NCBI RefSeq assembly: GCF_020085105.1
Contig: NC_058063.1
Location: 9,870,651 to 9,934,650 of the forward strand
DNA length: 64,000 nt
DNA from: Siniperca chuatsi
Taxonomy: Eukaryota > Chordata > Actinopteri > Centrarchiformes > Sinipercidae
Reading direction: 5' to 3'
Below the pieces are notes generated by a model. That model did not search any database. It saw only the letters and a list, made by a program, of their open reading frames with translations, and was not told the origin of the DNA. Position 1 is the stretch's first letter. Each line of letters begins with the position of its first letter. Both the position numbers and the translations under genes were made by a program. Positions 47,101 to 64,000 of the stretch are shown one piece after another.

Positions 47101-47629
47101 TTGATTCTCAAAATATACAGTTATTGCTGAATTTCCCCACAGTAGAGTCCCAGTATGGAGCACCCATGGGTCCATGAGGGGGCTCCCCAGCAACGATGCA
47201 CATTCACTTCTTGGAGCATCAGAGGACAAAGTAGCTGAGACTTTATATTGTGAGCTCACCGTTCTGTTCAGCCATGCAACGAGTCATATAACAGCACGAT
47301 ATTTTCAGATAGGTTGCTCGTTGCTTGAGACAAAACACAGAACTGGCCGTACTGCAGTGAGACTGGAGCTTTGGACTGAAGGGGGCGAGGCAACAGTAGA
47401 GCCTGTGTGTGCGTTGTTTGGCGGGCGCATCCTCATCCCCCGACCCGACCGAGAGGCAGCGGACCTCCTGCATCCCTAAACCACTGCATTGTATCTGCAG
47501 GCACTGCTATAGGCTTTCATGGGCAACATCATGCGCAGGGCTCAGTAACGCCGGGACCTTTCCTATTCAACGTGCTCGCTTGGTGTCACAGTAAATCGCG
47601 GCTTTCGAATCATTTTGTAAAGGATAATG

Positions 47630-47740
47630 ATGAGGTAAGAGCTTCCGGTCGCCATTTTGCCGGTGCTTAACAGTTTGGGGAGAATCTGCATGGAATAATG
47701 AGCCGCTAAAGCCGCTGTTTGGACTGACACCGGTGACAAG
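47630..47740 (+). promoter_or_regulatory. dhx15: TATA-less promoter / 5' UTR of dhx15
   Basis: CTTCCGG at 47642-47648 (ETS-type, minus orientation) is directly followed by GCCATTTTG at 47651-47659, a YY1-type motif often found near the start of housekeeping genes. The surroundings (47350-47800) are richer in CpG than the rest of the window. The start site is inferred to lie within about 50 nt of these motifs, some 90 nt before the ATG. Confidence 0.5.

Positions 47741-64000
<16,260 letters not shown>

Larger units (their letters stand above)
39640..47600. other. Intergenic region between ccdc149 and dhx15
   Basis: No protein-coding exon was recognised on either strand. In particular, nothing resembling a Cu/Zn superoxide dismutase was seen, although SOD3 lies between these genes in human (from memory). 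Contents are a (CA)n run at 40178-40199, repeats at 41930-42215 and 43732-44143, and several non-repetitive, evenly composed stretches that could be conserved regulatory DNA (41160-41600, 44220-44640, 46030-46290). Confidence 0.5.

Noticed and set aside
39640..47600. Search for a SOD3 gene between ccdc149 and dhx15
   Set aside because: No Cu/Zn-SOD signature such as the His-rich copper-binding motif was seen in any listed frame.
47407..47670. 87-codon open frame just upstream of dhx15
   Set aside because: It overlaps the promoter/5' UTR region, competes with other overlapping frames and has no similarity; probably CpG-rich promoter sequence.

Overview
The window is eukaryotic, spliced and AT-rich, and is most likely from a teleost fish. 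The evidence is GT-AG introns throughout, dense interspersed repeats of fish-genome character (tRNA-derived SINE, L2-like LINE, piggyBac-like and other TIR elements), and two neighbouring genes, ccdc149 and dhx15, that are also neighbours in vertebrates generally. All recognisable genes lie on the + strand.

Region 1 (about 2.5-24.9 kb) is a tandem array of genes for an unusual RNase L/IRE1-like protein: N-terminal ankyrin repeats, a long helical region, a 12-lysine tract, a protein kinase domain with intact VAIK/HRD/DFG motifs, and a C-terminal KEN (RNase L/IRE1 ribonuclease-type) domain. Two copies have complete open reading frames over six matching coding exons: copy A (7784-11973, 923 aa) and copy B (19371-23875, 929 aa). 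Two further units survive only as non-coding remnants, at about 2.56-5.26 kb and at 14.1-17.2 kb; the second is split by a 5'-truncated LINE. The array therefore shows repeated duplication, decay, transposon insertion and apparently gene conversion. The promoter and non-coding first exon are also repeated. Copy A has two of them, one interrupted by a 1.3 kb TIR transposon. Copy B has one, with an IRF-type motif, and carries a piggyBac-like insertion in its first intron.

Region 2 (25.4-39.5 kb) is ccdc149, 13 coding exons giving a 568-aa coiled-coil protein, including a 33-nt micro-exon. Region 3 (39.5-47.6 kb) is an intergenic stretch with repeats and some unique, possibly conserved non-coding sequence; no SOD3-like gene was seen. 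Region 4 (47.74 kb to the window end) is the 5' half of dhx15, the DEAH-box spliceosome-disassembly helicase. Its first six coding exons (380 codons) are present; the rest lies beyond a last intron of more than 6.6 kb that fills 57.3-64 kb.

ccdc149 and dhx15 look like ordinary conserved genes. The noteworthy system is the ankyrin-kinase-KEN array: a candidate multi-copy, probably innate-immune or stress-related RNase L-like family. In both copies the Asp that RNase L and IRE1 use in the KEN nuclease appears to be Gly, while the partner Trp, Arg and His are kept.
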